Counted from the first letter of the stretch, positions 9,350 to 18,106 are shown. The stretch is DNA of 64,000 bases from Methylocapsa sp. D3K7 (GCF_029855125.1 NZ_CP123229.1:3764501-3828500); one strand, 5' to 3'. A program made the numbers and translations. Notes: generated from the letters alone by a model not told the origin.

Positions 9350-9727
9350 ATGGTCGAGCGAGTCGTTGCGACGCCAAGCGCGGAACAGCTCATCGCGCGC
9401 CTCACGGAGAAACATGGGGCGCTGCTGTTTCATCAGTCGGGCGGCTGTTGCGACGGCAGCTCGCCCATGTGTTTCCCAAAGGCCGAATTTCGTACCGGGC
9501 CAAGCGACGTATTTTTGGGCGAGATCGCAGGCTGTCCCTTTTATATTGGCGCCGCGCAATTCGAATATTGGGCGCACACCCAACTGATCATCGATGTCGT
9601 CAAAGGCCGTGGCGGCGGGTTTTCAGTCGAGGCGCCGGAGGGGGTGCGATTTTTGACTCGCAGCCGCCTATTCAGTGACGCCGAGCTGGCATCGCTTGGC
9701 GCGCCGCCTTATCCGTATTTGTCCTAA
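9350..9727 (+). CDS. DUF779 family protein
   Basis: A 125-aa protein of the DUF779 family, whose role is unknown but which is often found next to acetaldehyde dehydrogenase or alcohol dehydrogenase genes. Conserved marks are FHQSGGCCDGSSPMCFP in the first third, with three cysteines that could bind a metal, and FLGEIAGCPFYIG after it. ATG 9350 has GGAG six bases before it; a GTG one codon earlier is less likely. It forms an operon with the aldehyde dehydrogenase. Confidence 0.85.
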   Translation: MVERVVATPSAEQLIARLTEKHGALLFHQSGGCCDGSSPMCFPKAEFRTGPSDVFLGEIAGCPFYIGAAQFEYWAHTQLIIDVVKGRGGGFSVEAPEGVRFLTRSRLFSDAELASLGAPPYPYLS

Positions 9728-9749
9728 GGCCCTCGCGGGATGATGCCGA

Positions 9750-10271
9750 TTATTTCGAATCACGCTTCGCCTGCATATTTTTATTGTGCTGACTGACCGC
9801 GCCGAGTTTGGCTGGATTGCGCAACTTGTAGGGCGGCGCGTCCTTCGGCTTTATTCCTTCGTTGGCGGTGCGTCCGGAGGGCGGCTGTGGAATGTTCGAT
9901 CCCGCTGTCCGGCGAAGCTCGAGCGCCCGCTTGGCGCTGCCGATCAGATCATCGCGGGCGGCTTTCGCTTCGCGGCGAGAAACCTCCTTGTTCAGCCGCT
10001 GCAAAGCCGCAGCGAGAAGGTCCCGTTTTTCCCGCGTCCCTTCATTGCCGGTGGCGGCGCGGACCCCTTGCGGAGCCGCCTTGCCGCGCAACTCCCGGCG
10101 CTGGCGCGCGGCGATTGTTTGCGCGCGGTCGCGCCGCTCGCGCACGAGTTTGCGCAGCTCGGTCAAAACCGGCTCGGGCAACTGCCCCAATGCCGGGTGA
10201 TGGGTTTTCTCGACAAGGCTCTGTTCGTCGGCATTGAGCAATCGACGTTCATGCTTGAGACTGCGCGCCAT
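9750..10271 (-). CDS. Conserved basic hypothetical protein (173 aa)
   Basis: I do not recognise a named domain. The protein is strongly basic and highly charged, with long Lys/Arg/Glu-rich helices such as LVRERRDRAQTIAARQRREL and a predicted coiled-coil in the middle, and an unstructured C-terminal third rich in Pro, Lys and Asn. The start MARSLKHER at 10271 has AAGGAG eight bases before it; the 33 codons of open frame upstream look spurious. Similar proteins are annotated as hypothetical in Rhizobiales as far as I recall. The composition would suit a nucleic-acid-binding or ribosome-associated role, but that is a guess. Confidence 0.7.
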   Translation of the reverse strand: MARSLKHERRLLNADEQSLVEKTHHPALGQLPEPVLTELRKLVRERRDRAQTIAARQRRELRGKAAPQGVRAATGNEGTREKRDLLAAALQRLNKEVSRREAKAARDDLIGSAKRALELRRTAGSNIPQPPSGRTANEGIKPKDAPPYKLRNPAKLGAVSQHNKNMQAKRDSK

Positions 10272-10486
10272 AGAGCTTTCTCCTTGCCTAACCATTTCAG
10301 AGATCAACGCCGGCCGGAAGAACGGCGTGAACGTCTCGCGGGGTCCTTGCGTCCAATATAGAGCTGACAAGGCGGCGCACCAGTCCCCCCAAATGACATG
10401 TGAATGACGCGGGCGTCACAGCGTGATAAGAGCGCCACACGGCCAGCCGATATTTATCCTGAGAAAGAAGACACGGAGTGAGAAGG

Positions 10487-11059
10487 ATGGCGAAACCGAC
10501 CCAGGCCGATGCCGAAGCAGCTGTCAAAGTGCTCATCGAGTGGGCTGGCGACGATCCGGGCCGCGAGGGACTGATCGACACCCCGGCGCGGGTCGCGCGC
10601 TCCTACCGCGAGTTGTTCGCAGGCTATGCCACCGATCCCAGGGACTACCTCAAGCGTACCTTCGAAGAAGTCGGCGGTTATGACGAACTGGTGGTGCTGA
10701 AAAACATCCGCGTAGTCAGCTTTTGCGAGCATCATATGCTGCCGGTGATTGGCCGCGCGCATGTCGGTTATCTGCCGACAAACCGGGTTGTCGGCATCTC
10801 CAAGCTGGCGCGGGTGGTGCATGGGTTCGGCCGCCGTTTGCAAATCCAGGAAAAACTGACCGCCGAGATCGCCGAAGCCGTCCAGGATATTCTCGAGCCG
10901 CAGGGCGTCGGCGTGGTGATCGAGGCCGAGCACAGCTGCATGACATTGCGCGGCGTCAACACACTTGGATCTACCCTGACCACGAGCCGTTTGCTTGGCG
11001 TAATCCGCGACGATCCCCGCACGCGCGAAGAATTCCTTGGCATGGTGCGCGGAGTTTAG
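10487..11059 (+). CDS. folE: GTP cyclohydrolase I
   Basis: Zinc enzyme (190 aa) that opens GTP to dihydroneopterin triphosphate, the entry to folate and, through QueD/QueE of this window, to queuosine. Zinc ligands are visible in SFCEHHMLPV (residues near 80) and EAEHSCMTLRG (around 150). The GRAHVGYLP and VGISKLAR motifs are standard. ATG 10487 is preferred because GGAG lies eight bases before it; a GTG at 10478 is in frame. The gene is monocistronic here. In methylotrophs the same reaction has no role in methanopterin, which uses a different entry enzyme. Confidence 0.95.
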   Translation: MAKPTQADAEAAVKVLIEWAGDDPGREGLIDTPARVARSYRELFAGYATDPRDYLKRTFEEVGGYDELVVLKNIRVVSFCEHHMLPVIGRAHVGYLPTNRVVGISKLARVVHGFGRRLQIQEKLTAEIAEAVQDILEPQGVGVVIEAEHSCMTLRGVNTLGSTLTTSRLLGVIRDDPRTREEFLGMVRGV

Positions 11060-11132
11060 GCACTCCGTATCATCCGTTTGTCGGATGCGCGTGATGTAGC
11101 CTTCTGCGAAATAGTATTATAGAATCTACAGC

Positions 11133-11160
11133 TTGACAATGCTACGAATTATTGTAATTT
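11133..11160 (+). promoter_or_regulatory. Candidate sigma-70 promoter
   Basis: TTGACA at 11133-11138 is followed after 16 bases by TAATTT in an AT-rich island. It stands about 75 bases before the small ORF at 11235 and reads toward it. Confidence 0.45.
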
Positions 11161-11234
11161 ATTATTAGTCATTATTCACTGCGGAAATGCCGCAGCTTTC
11201 AGAGCGGCGCACGCGATGACAGAAAGTCCTAGTG

Positions 11235-11429
11235 ATGATGAACATCGATGCCAAAAGGCCCCCCGCCACTCTGATCGAAACCCTGCGCCAGCGGATCGCC
11301 GAACTCGAGGATCAGGAAGCAAAGGGGGCGGCGACTCCCGACACATGTGAAATGCTGGTCGATCTCCAAGAATTGCTAGATAAGATTGATCAAATAATGC
11401 CAAGCCGGACGAGCGCCACATCGCATTGA
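11235..11429 (+). CDS. Small hypothetical protein (64 aa)
   Basis: Short acidic, helical protein. The middle segment ETLRQRIAELEDQEAKG looks like a short coiled coil and the rest is also helix-forming (MLVDLQELLDKIDQI). No domain is recognised. Support comes from a good sigma-70 promoter match 75 bases upstream, an AGAAAG before the start and coding-like composition. The start may be GTG 11232, ATG 11235 or ATG 11238. Confidence 0.45.
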   Translation: MMNIDAKRPPATLIETLRQRIAELEDQEAKGAATPDTCEMLVDLQELLDKIDQIMPSRTSATSH

Positions 11430-11491
11430 CGATCGGTGGCAGCGCTTGCTGGTTTACTGGCTTCCGAGTGTCGCGGAACCGGAGGGCGCCA

Positions 11492-11881
11492 TTAGGATGG
11501 CTTGCACATCAACCGGGTCAGGCGTCCGTCGTTATGGATCAAGAATAGATCGCCAGTGAAATTAAAATATTCGCCTGTAAATTTTCCGGTCGCGAATTTC
11601 AGTTGGATCTCGTTGCTCGCGATGGTGCGTGCTTTCACAGGCTTTTCCGAGCCGGGTCCCCCGATGAAAACCGGCTTCTTCCCATCGATCTTTAGAGTGA
11701 ATGTTTCTGGCGTCGGAAACGGGCCGTCTTTTTTATAGCTGTTCCCACTGCAGACCAAGTTGAGATTGGTGTCTTGGGCGGCGGCATAGGCCGAGGGGTT
11801 CAGGACGTCATAGGCTAGCAACGCCGCCAGAGACCGGCCCGCCAAGGCCCATTTTACACGACCGCCAATCCGAAGATCCAT
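11492..11881 (-). CDS. Secreted hypothetical protein (129 aa)
   Basis: The N-terminus has basic residues followed by a hydrophobic stretch (WALAGRSLAALLAYDVL) and an AYAAAQ site, which suggests a signal peptide and export. The mature part contains two cysteines, one in NLVCSGNSY near its start and one in RLMCKPS at the very end, which could pair. The rest is beta-strand-like, with FNFTGDLFLIHNDGRL. ATG 11881 has AGGTGG six bases before it; GTG 11890 is in frame. No known family is recognised. The gene is convergent with the 64-aa gene. Confidence 0.6.
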   Translation of the reverse strand: MDLRIGGRVKWALAGRSLAALLAYDVLNPSAYAAAQDTNLNLVCSGNSYKKDGPFPTPETFTLKIDGKKPVFIGGPGSEKPVKARTIASNEIQLKFATGKFTGEYFNFTGDLFLIHNDGRLTRLMCKPS

Positions 11882-11940
11882 AGAAACCACCTAGGCCAGA
11901 GTTATCGGTCTCGCCGGGAAACCGAGCGTTTAAATTTTAA

Positions 11941-12016
11941 TGGTGAGCGCGATGGGATTCGAACCCATGACCCTCTGATTAAAAGTCAGATGCTCTACCA
12001 ACTGAGCTACGCGCTC
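11941..12016 (-). tRNA. tRNA-Lys (anticodon TTT)
   Basis: Read on the minus strand, a 76-base cloverleaf begins GAGCGCG and ends CGCGCTC-A-CCA. The D arm contains AGCTCAGTTGGTAGAGC, the anticodon loop is CTTTTAA between TCTGA and TCAGA, and the T arm contains GGTTCGAATCC. CCA is encoded. Confidence 0.97.
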
Positions 12017-12110
12017 CCAGAAGACCGTTGCCCCGAGCGGGCAAAAGGGCGAGGCAAAAGGGGCGAGGTTTGAGTAGCCTCATCGCCTCGGGGGGTCAAT
12101 AGAGAGGAAA

Positions 12111-12344
12111 TTAGCGCATATAGGCGGCAAACGCCGCGATCCCTGCGAAAACAACGGCCGAGATCAGCGTCGTCCAAATCACCTTGGCGAGAATTCGGGG
12201 TGCAACCGGTGCTCCGGGGTCGGTTCCCGCTGGGAAATCGCCGGATTCTTGCTGCGACCGGATGCCGAAGGGAAGTACGGCGAACAGAATGGTGAACCAG
12301 ACCGTCAAAAAAATAGCCGCCGCAAGGGGGAGCGAGAAAGGCAT
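12111..12344 (-). CDS. DUF1467 membrane protein (77 aa)
   Basis: Small inner-membrane protein with two helices, one at residues 5-25 (LAAAIFLTVWFTILFAVLPF) and one near the C-terminus (LISAVVFAGIAAFAAYM). Between them lies FGIRSQQESGDFPAGTDPGAPV, where the segment P-x-GTDPGAP is typical of the alphaproteobacterial DUF1467 family. The function is unknown. It is the next gene after tRNA-Lys on the same strand, with 94 bases between them. Confidence 0.85.
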   Translation of the reverse strand: MPFSLPLAAAIFLTVWFTILFAVLPFGIRSQQESGDFPAGTDPGAPVAPRILAKVIWTTLISAVVFAGIAAFAAYMR

Positions 12345-12568
12345 GCTGGACCTCAGTTTCCAAACTCCGGCTGGCGAATTGATGAGACATCAAGCGCGGA
12401 GCGCAGGATTTTCCACCGGCCGGTGCCCCCCAAATGGAGCTTTTTTGGCGTGGTGGTGCCTGGCTCTAGCCTCTTGCCAGAATGAGGCGGCGGCCTGAAT
12501 ATTGGAAATGGCCACATCGCTCCTCTGATTCGCTTAATGCAAGTTTTTTCGACGCCCGGGAAACAATT

Positions 12569-13159
12569 ATGCGCCGTCAGTTCCTCGCCGCGGCAACCGG
12601 CGCGGCTTTGCTTTTGCTTGCGCCGAGTGCCGTAAGCGCCACCAATCTTCAAGCCTATCGCTTTCCGCAAATGCCAGGGCAGCCTTTGTCGGACCTGGAA
12701 GTCCGCCCGCGCGCCACAGCTCCCCCCCGCGAGATCGTCACCTACGAAGGGCCATACGCGGCGGGAACGATTGTCGTCTCGACGGGGGAACGCCGTCTTT
12801 ACTTTATTTTGCCGGGCAACCAAGCCATGAAATATGGCATCGGCGTGGGACGTCCAGGTTTTGAATGGGCCGGCACCTCCAAGGTTTCAATGAAGCGGGA
12901 ATGGCCATCCTGGGCCCCGTCCGCCCAAATGCGCCGCAGGCGTCCCGATCTGCCCCGCTTTATGCGGGGGGGACCAGACAATCCGCTGGGTGCCCGCGCC
13001 ATGTATCTGAGCCGCACGCTGTATCGTATCCACGGATCCAACGAACCGCAGACGATTGGCCGCGCAGTATCGTCGGGGTGCATCCGCATGACCAATGAGG
13101 ATGTCATCGACCTCTACGAAAGGGTCAGCGTCGGAGCCCGGGTGATCGTGTCGCGCTGA
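12569..13159 (+). CDS. L,D-transpeptidase, YkuD family, exported
   Basis: Periplasmic cell-wall enzyme (196 aa) that forms 3-3 peptide cross-links or attaches proteins to peptidoglycan. A signal peptide is clear: MRRQFL, a hydrophobic run, and cleavage after AVSA. The catalytic domain has IHGSNEP (His at about residue 155) and SSGCIRM with the catalytic Cys at residue 171. The length is that of short exported YkuD proteins common in Rhizobiales. ATG 12569 is preceded by GGGAAA; the frame is open from 12482 but the signal peptide decides the start. It is convergent with the DUF971 gene. Confidence 0.9.
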   Translation: MRRQFLAAATGAALLLLAPSAVSATNLQAYRFPQMPGQPLSDLEVRPRATAPPREIVTYEGPYAAGTIVVSTGERRLYFILPGNQAMKYGIGVGRPGFEWAGTSKVSMKREWPSWAPSAQMRRRRPDLPRFMRGGPDNPLGARAMYLSRTLYRIHGSNEPQTIGRAVSSGCIRMTNEDVIDLYERVSVGARVIVSR

Positions 13160-13164
13160 AATTT

Positions 13165-13548
13165 TCAGGCTTGGCCGGGGCGATCGCGGCTGAGCCCCTT
13201 GGCCTTCAGCTCCGCCTCGTAAGCCGCCCATTTGCCAGGGAAGTGCGAGCCGAGTTCGTAAAGATAGTCCCAGGTGAAGATTCCGGTCGCGTGCATATCG
13301 TCGAAGGTGAGCCGCACCGCATAGGTGCCGACAGGGTCGATTCCGATGATGGCGCACTGCCGTTTGCCGCCAATGGTGATCCGGTCTTCCCGCCTGTGCC
13401 CCTGAACTTCGGCGCTCGGGCTCATCACACGCAAATATTCAGCGGAGAGATTATAGCTTGCGCCGTCCCCGAATCTGATCTTCAGGACATGGCCGTTATC
13501 CGTCAGCCGAATCTCGTTCGGCCACCGGTCGTTTGGATTTTCGAGCAT
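13165..13548 (-). CDS. DUF971 domain protein
   Basis: A 127-aa protein of the DUF971 (gamma-butyrobetaine hydroxylase-like N-terminal) family. Visible marks are the opening WPNEIRLTDNGHVLKIRFGDG, LSAEYLRVMSPSAE and the end segment TGIFTWDYLYELG. Members occur alone near molybdenum cofactor or iron-sulfur genes, and here it is divergent from moaA. The precise role is unknown; the domain can bind a metal through His/Cys in some members, but I see no clear Cys cluster here. Confidence 0.85.
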   Translation of the reverse strand: MLENPNDRWPNEIRLTDNGHVLKIRFGDGASYNLSAEYLRVMSPSAEVQGHRREDRITIGGKRQCAIIGIDPVGTYAVRLTFDDMHATGIFTWDYLYELGSHFPGKWAAYEAELKAKGLSRDRPGQA

Positions 13549-13719
13549 CGCCTTGCCTTGACCCTTACTTCACCTTATGAATTCATGCTTCCCGGCGTTC
13601 CGCCTCCGCTGACGAAATCCATCCATTGAAAGAGCGTGAAGGAATCGCATTTTGATCGCGCGGCATTATGTATCATTTTGCCTTGGAATTCCCGTGAGCG
13701 ACAAGGTACATATAAATTC

Positions 13720-14778
13720 ATGAGTGTTGTCACCAAATTCTTGCCCGCGACATCTGAAGCCGTTGACGCTCCGATTGTTTCAGCGCCGCTCGTTGATCCT
13801 TTTCGGCGCGCCATCACCTATGTGCGCGTCTCGGTGACGGATCGCTGCGATATGCGCTGCGTCTATTGCATGTCGGAAGACATGAATTTCTTGCCTAAGC
13901 GGGATTTGCTCAGCTTGGAAGAACTCGACCGTCTGTGTGCGGCCTTTGTGAGCAGGGGTGTCCGTAAGCTTCGGATTACCGGTGGCGAACCGCTGGTGCG
14001 CCGCGATATCATGTGGTTGTTCCATGCGCTCGGCCGCCATCTTAGGTCAGGAGCTCTTTCCGAATTGACGCTGACGACAAATGGCTCTCAGCTTGCCCGC
14101 TATGCGACGGAACTGGCGGATGCCGGTGTGCGTCGCATCAATGTGTCGCTCGATACGCTCGATCCGGTCAAATATAAGGAGATCACCCGCTGGGGCGATT
14201 ATGCCCAGACACTCGCCGGGATCGATGCCGCGCAGGCCGCGGGTTTGTCAGTCAAGATCAATATGGTCGCGCTTAAGGGAACGAATGAGGACGAGATTGT
14301 TTCCATGCTGCAATGGGCGCATGGGCGAGGGCTCGATCTCACCTTCATCGAAGTCATGCCGCTTGGAGCAATCGAGAGCGAACGGGCCGATCAGTTTTTG
14401 CCTCTAAACCTCGTCGAAGCGCGGCTGAGGGAGCAGTTCACCTTGCGCGAGAACGGCTATCGTACCGGTGGACCCGCCCGCTACATGCAAGTGGCAGAAA
14501 CTGGCGGCCGTTTGGGATTTATCACGCCGCTCACTCATAATTTCTGCGAAAGCTGCAATCGCGTGCGGGTGACCTGCACCGGCACCCTCTATATGTGTCT
14601 TGGCCAGGATGACGCGGCTGATCTACGGGCGCCGCTTCGCGCTTCGCCGGACAACGAACTCTTGCATGATGCGCTCGATGCCGCCATCGCCCGCAAGCCG
14701 AAGGGCCATGATTTCATCATCGGCCGCGATCACGCCACGCCAGCGGTTGCACGGCACATGAGTGTCACCGGCGGTTGA
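13720..14778 (+). CDS. moaA: GTP 3',8-cyclase (molybdopterin synthesis)
   Basis: Radical SAM enzyme (352 aa) for the first step of molybdenum cofactor synthesis. The N-terminal cluster motif is CDMRCVYC (CX3CX2C) near residue 44. The C-terminal second cluster is [11 protein letters not shown]...C (CX2CX13C) near 275, and the conserved C-terminal GG is present. SAM-contact motifs ITGGEPLVR and TTNGSQL are visible. The start at ATG 13720 gives a natural length, but AAGG lies 12 bases away, which is long. No moaC or moaE lies in the window, so the cofactor genes are dispersed. Confidence 0.94.
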   Translation: MSVVTKFLPATSEAVDAPIVSAPLVDPFRRAITYVRVSVTDRCDMRCVYCMSEDMNFLPKRDLLSLEELDRLCAAFVSRGVRKLRITGGEPLVRRDIMWLFHALGRHLRSGALSELTLTTNGSQLARYATELADAGVRRINVSLDTLDPVKYKEITRWGDYAQTLAGIDAAQAAGLSVKINMVALKGTNEDEIVSMLQWAHGRGLDLTFIEVMPLGAIESERADQFLPLNLVEARLREQFTLRENGYRTGGPARYMQVAETGGRLGFITPLTHNFCESCNRVRVTCTGTLYMCLGQDDAADLRAPLRASPDNELLHDALDAAIARKPKGHDFIIGRDHATPAVARHMSVTGG

Positions 14779-14915
14779 GCGGCAAAAGCATCAAAAAGCG
14801 GATTGCAACAAACTCTGGCAAGGAAACGCCGGTGCGCTAGAATGGCCAAGCCGTCCGGGGTAATTTGCGGTTTTGGACAAGCGGTGCGTTAAAGCGAGGC
14901 GGGAGGAAGTCGTTC

Positions 14916-15794
14916 ATGAAATGGCAGGATTTTGGCCGCTCGGCCAATGTCGAGGACCGGCGCGGCCAAGGCCCGCTTGCCGGGAAGGGCGGTCTCGGCA
15001 TTGGAACGGTGATTGTTCTTGGCCTCCTCGGCTGGGCGCTGGGCATCGATCCGCGGCTGCTGATCGGCGGCGCTGAAATGGTCAACAAGATGCGTCCGGG
15101 CTCGCAAACCACGGCGACGCAGCCGGGGCGGACCGGCACGCCGTCCGACGACATGGGCCAATTCGTCGCCGCTGTTCTCGCCGCGAATGAGACGGTGTGG
15201 GCGGAGGTGCTTCCTGCCCAAAAAGGCATTCCCTATGTCAAGCCGAAACTCGTTCTCTATAGCGGCAGCACCGCCTCTGCCTGCGGGGGAGCCCAATCCG
15301 CGATGGGGCCGTTTTATTGTCCCCTCGATCAAAAAGTCTATCTCGACACGGCGTTTTTTCAGGACATGAAACGGCGGCTTGGCGGGGGTGGCGATTTCGC
15401 TTACGCCTATGTCATCTCGCATGAGATTGGCCATCACGTTCAAAATCTTCTGGGCATTTTGCCAAAGGTTCAGGCCGCACAACAGCGCGCGGCACGCCAA
15501 GGCGAGCAAAGCACCGCCAACAATCTCTCGGTGCGGGTCGAACTCATGGCCGATTGCCTCGCCGGCGTCTGGGCCGCCAATCAAGAACAAAAGCAGCATT
15601 TTATTGAGCCCGGCGATGTCGAGTCGGCAGTCGCGACCGCTCAGGCGATCGGTGATGATCGCTTGCAGAAAGCCTCGCGCGGCATGGCCGTGCCTGATTC
15701 CTTTACCCACGGTTCGTCGGCGCAGCGCGTTCAGTGGTTGAGCACGGGCTTCAAATCCGGCGAAATCGATAGCTGCAATACCTTCGCACGGTAG
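14916..15794 (+). CDS. ypfJ: Neutral zinc metallopeptidase, YpfJ/KPN_02809 family
   Basis: Membrane-anchored putative metallopeptidase (292 aa). It starts MKWQDFGRSANVEDRR, with a transmembrane segment at about residues 28-45 (IGTVIVLGLLGWALGI), and has the zinc motif SHEIGHHVQ near residue 168. The following region ELMADCLAGVWA is a second conserved block. GGAGG before ATG 14916 fixes the start. The function of this family is not well established. The gene stands alone between moaA and the tail tube gene, with which it converges. Confidence 0.88.
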   Translation: MKWQDFGRSANVEDRRGQGPLAGKGGLGIGTVIVLGLLGWALGIDPRLLIGGAEMVNKMRPGSQTTATQPGRTGTPSDDMGQFVAAVLAANETVWAEVLPAQKGIPYVKPKLVLYSGSTASACGGAQSAMGPFYCPLDQKVYLDTAFFQDMKRRLGGGGDFAYAYVISHEIGHHVQNLLGILPKVQAAQQRAARQGEQSTANNLSVRVELMADCLAGVWAANQEQKQHFIEPGDVESAVATAQAIGDDRLQKASRGMAVPDSFTHGSSAQRVQWLSTGFKSGEIDSCNTFAR

Positions 15795-15818
15795 GGCGGG
15801 GGGCGAAACTGGACAAGG

Positions 15819-16334
15819 CTAATCCGTCACCGGTTCTTTCGGTTCAACGATCGAGGTGTCCCGCTCCCAGCCCTCATGCACCAAGGTAAGCGACTGAATC
15901 GCAACCCCGATGGCTTGCGCATCCAGATCGGGCAGCGCGATATATTCGCTCACCCAAGCACGAAAAACTTTGTAACCAAGCACCAATTGGCCAGCTTCAT
16001 TATACAATTCGATGATGAGGTCTTTGCGGAAATCGGCGAGCGCGGATTCTGATCCAAGCGACGCTCCAAGTTTCCAAACCATGTTTGCCCATGCCTCGAA
16101 AGCGGTATCTTGAGTGACGCCGCGTTCGAGAGTGATCGCATCAAACTGGGTTCGGCCAGGTGATTTGCGCGAAGTCGACGGATCGCCGCCCTCGCGATGT
16201 TCAATGACCTCCGTCGTCCGCCGCAAAGCGCTGAGCCGGCTAATGCCAGCGACATACCGCCCATCCCATTTCACGCGAAACTTGAAATCCTTGTAAGGAT
16301 CGAAGCGCGTCGGGTTTACTGGGAACTCTGACAT
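15819..16334 (-). CDS. Phage-type tail tube protein (gp19/TIGR02241-like), solitary
   Basis: A 171-aa protein that looks like the tail tube family of contractile phage tails and extracellular injection systems. Key segments are DFKFRVKWDGRYVAGISRLSAL at residues 16-37, the charged RKSPGRTQFDAITLERGV around 57-74, and FEAWANMVWKLG. The C-terminus has IQSLTLVHEGWE, also typical. It has a perfect Shine-Dalgarno, AGGAGG five bases before the ATG. No sheath, spike, baseplate or terminase gene is near, so it is an isolated tail gene. Whether it assembles with parts encoded elsewhere, or has a new job, cannot be said from here. Confidence 0.8.
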   Translation of the reverse strand: MSEFPVNPTRFDPYKDFKFRVKWDGRYVAGISRLSALRRTTEVIEHREGGDPSTSRKSPGRTQFDAITLERGVTQDTAFEAWANMVWKLGASLGSESALADFRKDLIIELYNEAGQLVLGYKVFRAWVSEYIALPDLDAQAIGVAIQSLTLVHEGWERDTSIVEPKEPVTD

Positions 16335-16380
16335 TTCAACCTCCTAACGGCCCACCTTGGTTTTGGCTCGGAGTCCCGAG

Positions 16381-16394
16381 CCGGTTTGAACCGG
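16381..16394. repeat. Perfect inverted repeat CCGGTT-TG-AACCGG
   Basis: It lies directly downstream of the 178-aa gene's stop (minus strand). A second small hairpin, CTCGG-GACT-CCGAG, follows it toward the tail tube gene. It lacks a T-run, so it may be a weak terminator or RNA-processing site. Confidence 0.4.
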
Positions 16395-16931
16395 TTAACG
16401 GATGCGGCGCGCACGCGCGTGGAACGTTGTTGCTGGAGCAATGAAGCTTGTGAGCGATGCAAAGCCGCCGCGCGGCGCGCGGAGCATAAGTTCGCGGGTT
16501 GCGACAATCCCGGCGACAGGCGCGAGACCTGGAAAAAGCCGCTCGAAAAATGTTTCGGGCACGCAGCGCAGACACGCCGCAAGCGGCCGGTCCTTGTTGT
16601 TGCCGCTCGCCAAAAAATCCCGTGTTTCCTCGATAAAGCCCGCTTCTGGAGCCAGCCCGCAGCGGAGCAGAAAGACTTCGGGGCCGCGCGCGGCTTGCAA
16701 GGTCGCGGCGAGCCAGTCCGCCTCATTGTCCGCCTCGATCAAATCGCAGCCGGCATGATTGGCGAGTGCCCTCAAGCCCTCTCCCGACGGTCCCGCGATC
16801 TGGACATCGCCAAGCAGGCCTTCGACTTTGGCCGTGACCAAGGATGCCAGCGTGCGCGACAAAACCCGGGCTGATTCGCGGCCCGGCGGGATCGCGCGTC
16901 TATCGTCGCATACGACAATGGTGGATAGCAT
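16395..16931 (-). CDS. Glycosyl/nucleotidyltransferase-like protein (178 aa)
   Basis: The protein begins MLSTIVVCDDRRAIPPGRESARVLSRTL, then has a GT-A-like layout: an alternating strand/helix fold, an ADNEADWL segment at about residue 67 and an EVFLLRCGLAPEAGF strand near 88. Relatives are variously annotated as glycosyltransferase or transposase-like in Rhizobiales, which I treat as unproven. No DXD motif is obvious, so catalysis is uncertain. It begins 42 bases behind the UPF0145 gene and ends 60 bases before the tail tube gene, all on the same strand. Confidence 0.55.
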   Translation of the reverse strand: MLSTIVVCDDRRAIPPGRESARVLSRTLASLVTAKVEGLLGDVQIAGPSGEGLRALANHAGCDLIEADNEADWLAATLQAARGPEVFLLRCGLAPEAGFIEETRDFLASGNNKDRPLAACLRCVPETFFERLFPGLAPVAGIVATRELMLRAPRGGFASLTSFIAPATTFHARARRIR

Positions 16932-16973
16932 GGCGTTTCTTAAAATCCGCCAACAATTTTCAGTTGCTGCCGG

Positions 16974-17300
16974 TTACGCGGAGAGCGGCTCGACCCAAAC
17001 CGCCGTGCCATACGCCAAGACTTCGGTGATTCCATCCATGATATCATTTGCGTCATACCGCATCCCCACCACCGCGTTGGCGCCTCCTTGGGTGGCATGC
17101 GCGCACATATGATCAAACGCTTCCTGCCGGGCGGTTTCCGCAAGCTCGACATAAGCACCGATCTGGCCGCCGAACATGGATTGAATGCCGCCAACAAAAT
17201 TGCCGACGACGCTGCGGGAACGAACGGTGATGCCGCGCACGATGCCGAGATGGCGGACGATCTTGAAGCCGGTGATGTCATTCGTCGTCGAAACCATCAT
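16974..17300 (-). CDS. UPF0145 (YbjQ) family protein
   Basis: A small soluble protein (108 aa) of the YbjQ/UPF0145 family. The hallmark is the internal QGGANAVVGMRYDAN segment near residue 71, after a long helix ARQEAFDHMCAHAT. Proteins of this fold form pentamers or larger rings; the function is unknown. The start has two ATGs in a row (17300 and 17297) and only a weak Shine-Dalgarno, GAGCTG. It is divergent from aat. Confidence 0.85.
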   Translation of the reverse strand: MMVSTTNDITGFKIVRHLGIVRGITVRSRSVVGNFVGGIQSMFGGQIGAYVELAETARQEAFDHMCAHATQGGANAVVGMRYDANDIMDGITEVLAYGTAVWVEPLSA

Positions 17301-17428
17301 GGAACAGCTCGGGTTCGGGCATTGCGTGACGGTTGAGAAAGCGCACGGATCAAGCTTTTGTCAAGCGGCACTGGGGCGATCTCCCGCCGGATCTTGACGG
17401 CGGCGGGCGTGGCGCTCAGTCTTGCATA

Positions 17429-18106
17429 ATGAGCCGTCCCCACGACCAATTCGAGATTACTGCCGATATCTTGCTGCGCGCCTATTCCATCGGCCTCTTC
17501 CCGATGGCGGAGAGCGCCACGGATGACAATCTTTTCTGGGTCGATCCGGAGGCCCGGGGTATATTCCCGCTCGATGGGCTCATCATATCGAAAAGCCTCA
17601 TCAAAACGGTTCGCTCCGATTGTTTCGAGATCAGGGTCGATAGCGATTTCGATGCCGTGATCGATGCCTGCGCCGCCTCCTACGAAGGCCGCGACAAAAC
17701 CTGGATCAACATGCGGATCAGAAGGCTCTACCGCCAGCTCTTCGACCTTGGCCATGTTCACACGGTGGAAAGCTGGGCCGGCGGTGCGCTTGTGGGGGGA
17801 CTCTACGGCGTCCATCTTGGCGCGGCATTTTTCGGCGAAAGCATGTTTCATCGCAAGACCGACGCCTCGAAGGTCGCGCTGGTGCATCTCGTCGCGCGTT
17901 TGGCGAAGGGTGGTTTTCGTCTGCTCGATACACAATTCGTGACGCCGCATCTGGCGTCGCTTGGCGCCGTCGAAGTGCCTAAGAAGGCCTACCGGCGCCG
18001 CCTCGCGGACGCGATGAGCCACCAGGCCGATTTCTGGAGCTGGCCGAGGCAGACGCGGGTTTCCGGGAGGGAAGCGCTCGCCGCCTTGCCAAGTAGCACA
18101 AGGTGA
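17429..18106 (+). CDS. aat: Leucyl/phenylalanyl-tRNA-protein transferase
   Basis: Aat (225 aa) adds Leu or Phe to proteins bearing N-terminal Arg or Lys and marks them for ClpSAP degradation. Motifs are [14 protein letters not shown] near residue 16, the conserved WVDPEARGI, the [15 protein letters not shown] block and [18 protein letters not shown]. The upstream frame is open to 17333, but the ATG at 17429 gives the expected length and N-terminus. Downstream is a 64-base gap before the Cu-ATPase, with a GGGAG ahead of that gene's ATG. Confidence 0.93.
   Translation: MSRPHDQFEITADILLRAYSIGLFPMAESATDDNLFWVDPEARGIFPLDGLIISKSLIKTVRSDCFEIRVDSDFDAVIDACAASYEGRDKTWINMRIRRLYRQLFDLGHVHTVESWAGGALVGGLYGVHLGAAFFGESMFHRKTDASKVALVHLVARLAKGGFRLLDTQFVTPHLASLGAVEVPKKAYRRRLADAMSHQADFWSWPRQTRVSGREALAALPSSTR

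Noticed and set aside
12414..12425. Palindrome CACCGGCCGGTG
   Set aside because: Short GC-rich palindrome without T-run or clear promoter relation; likely chance in GC-rich DNA.
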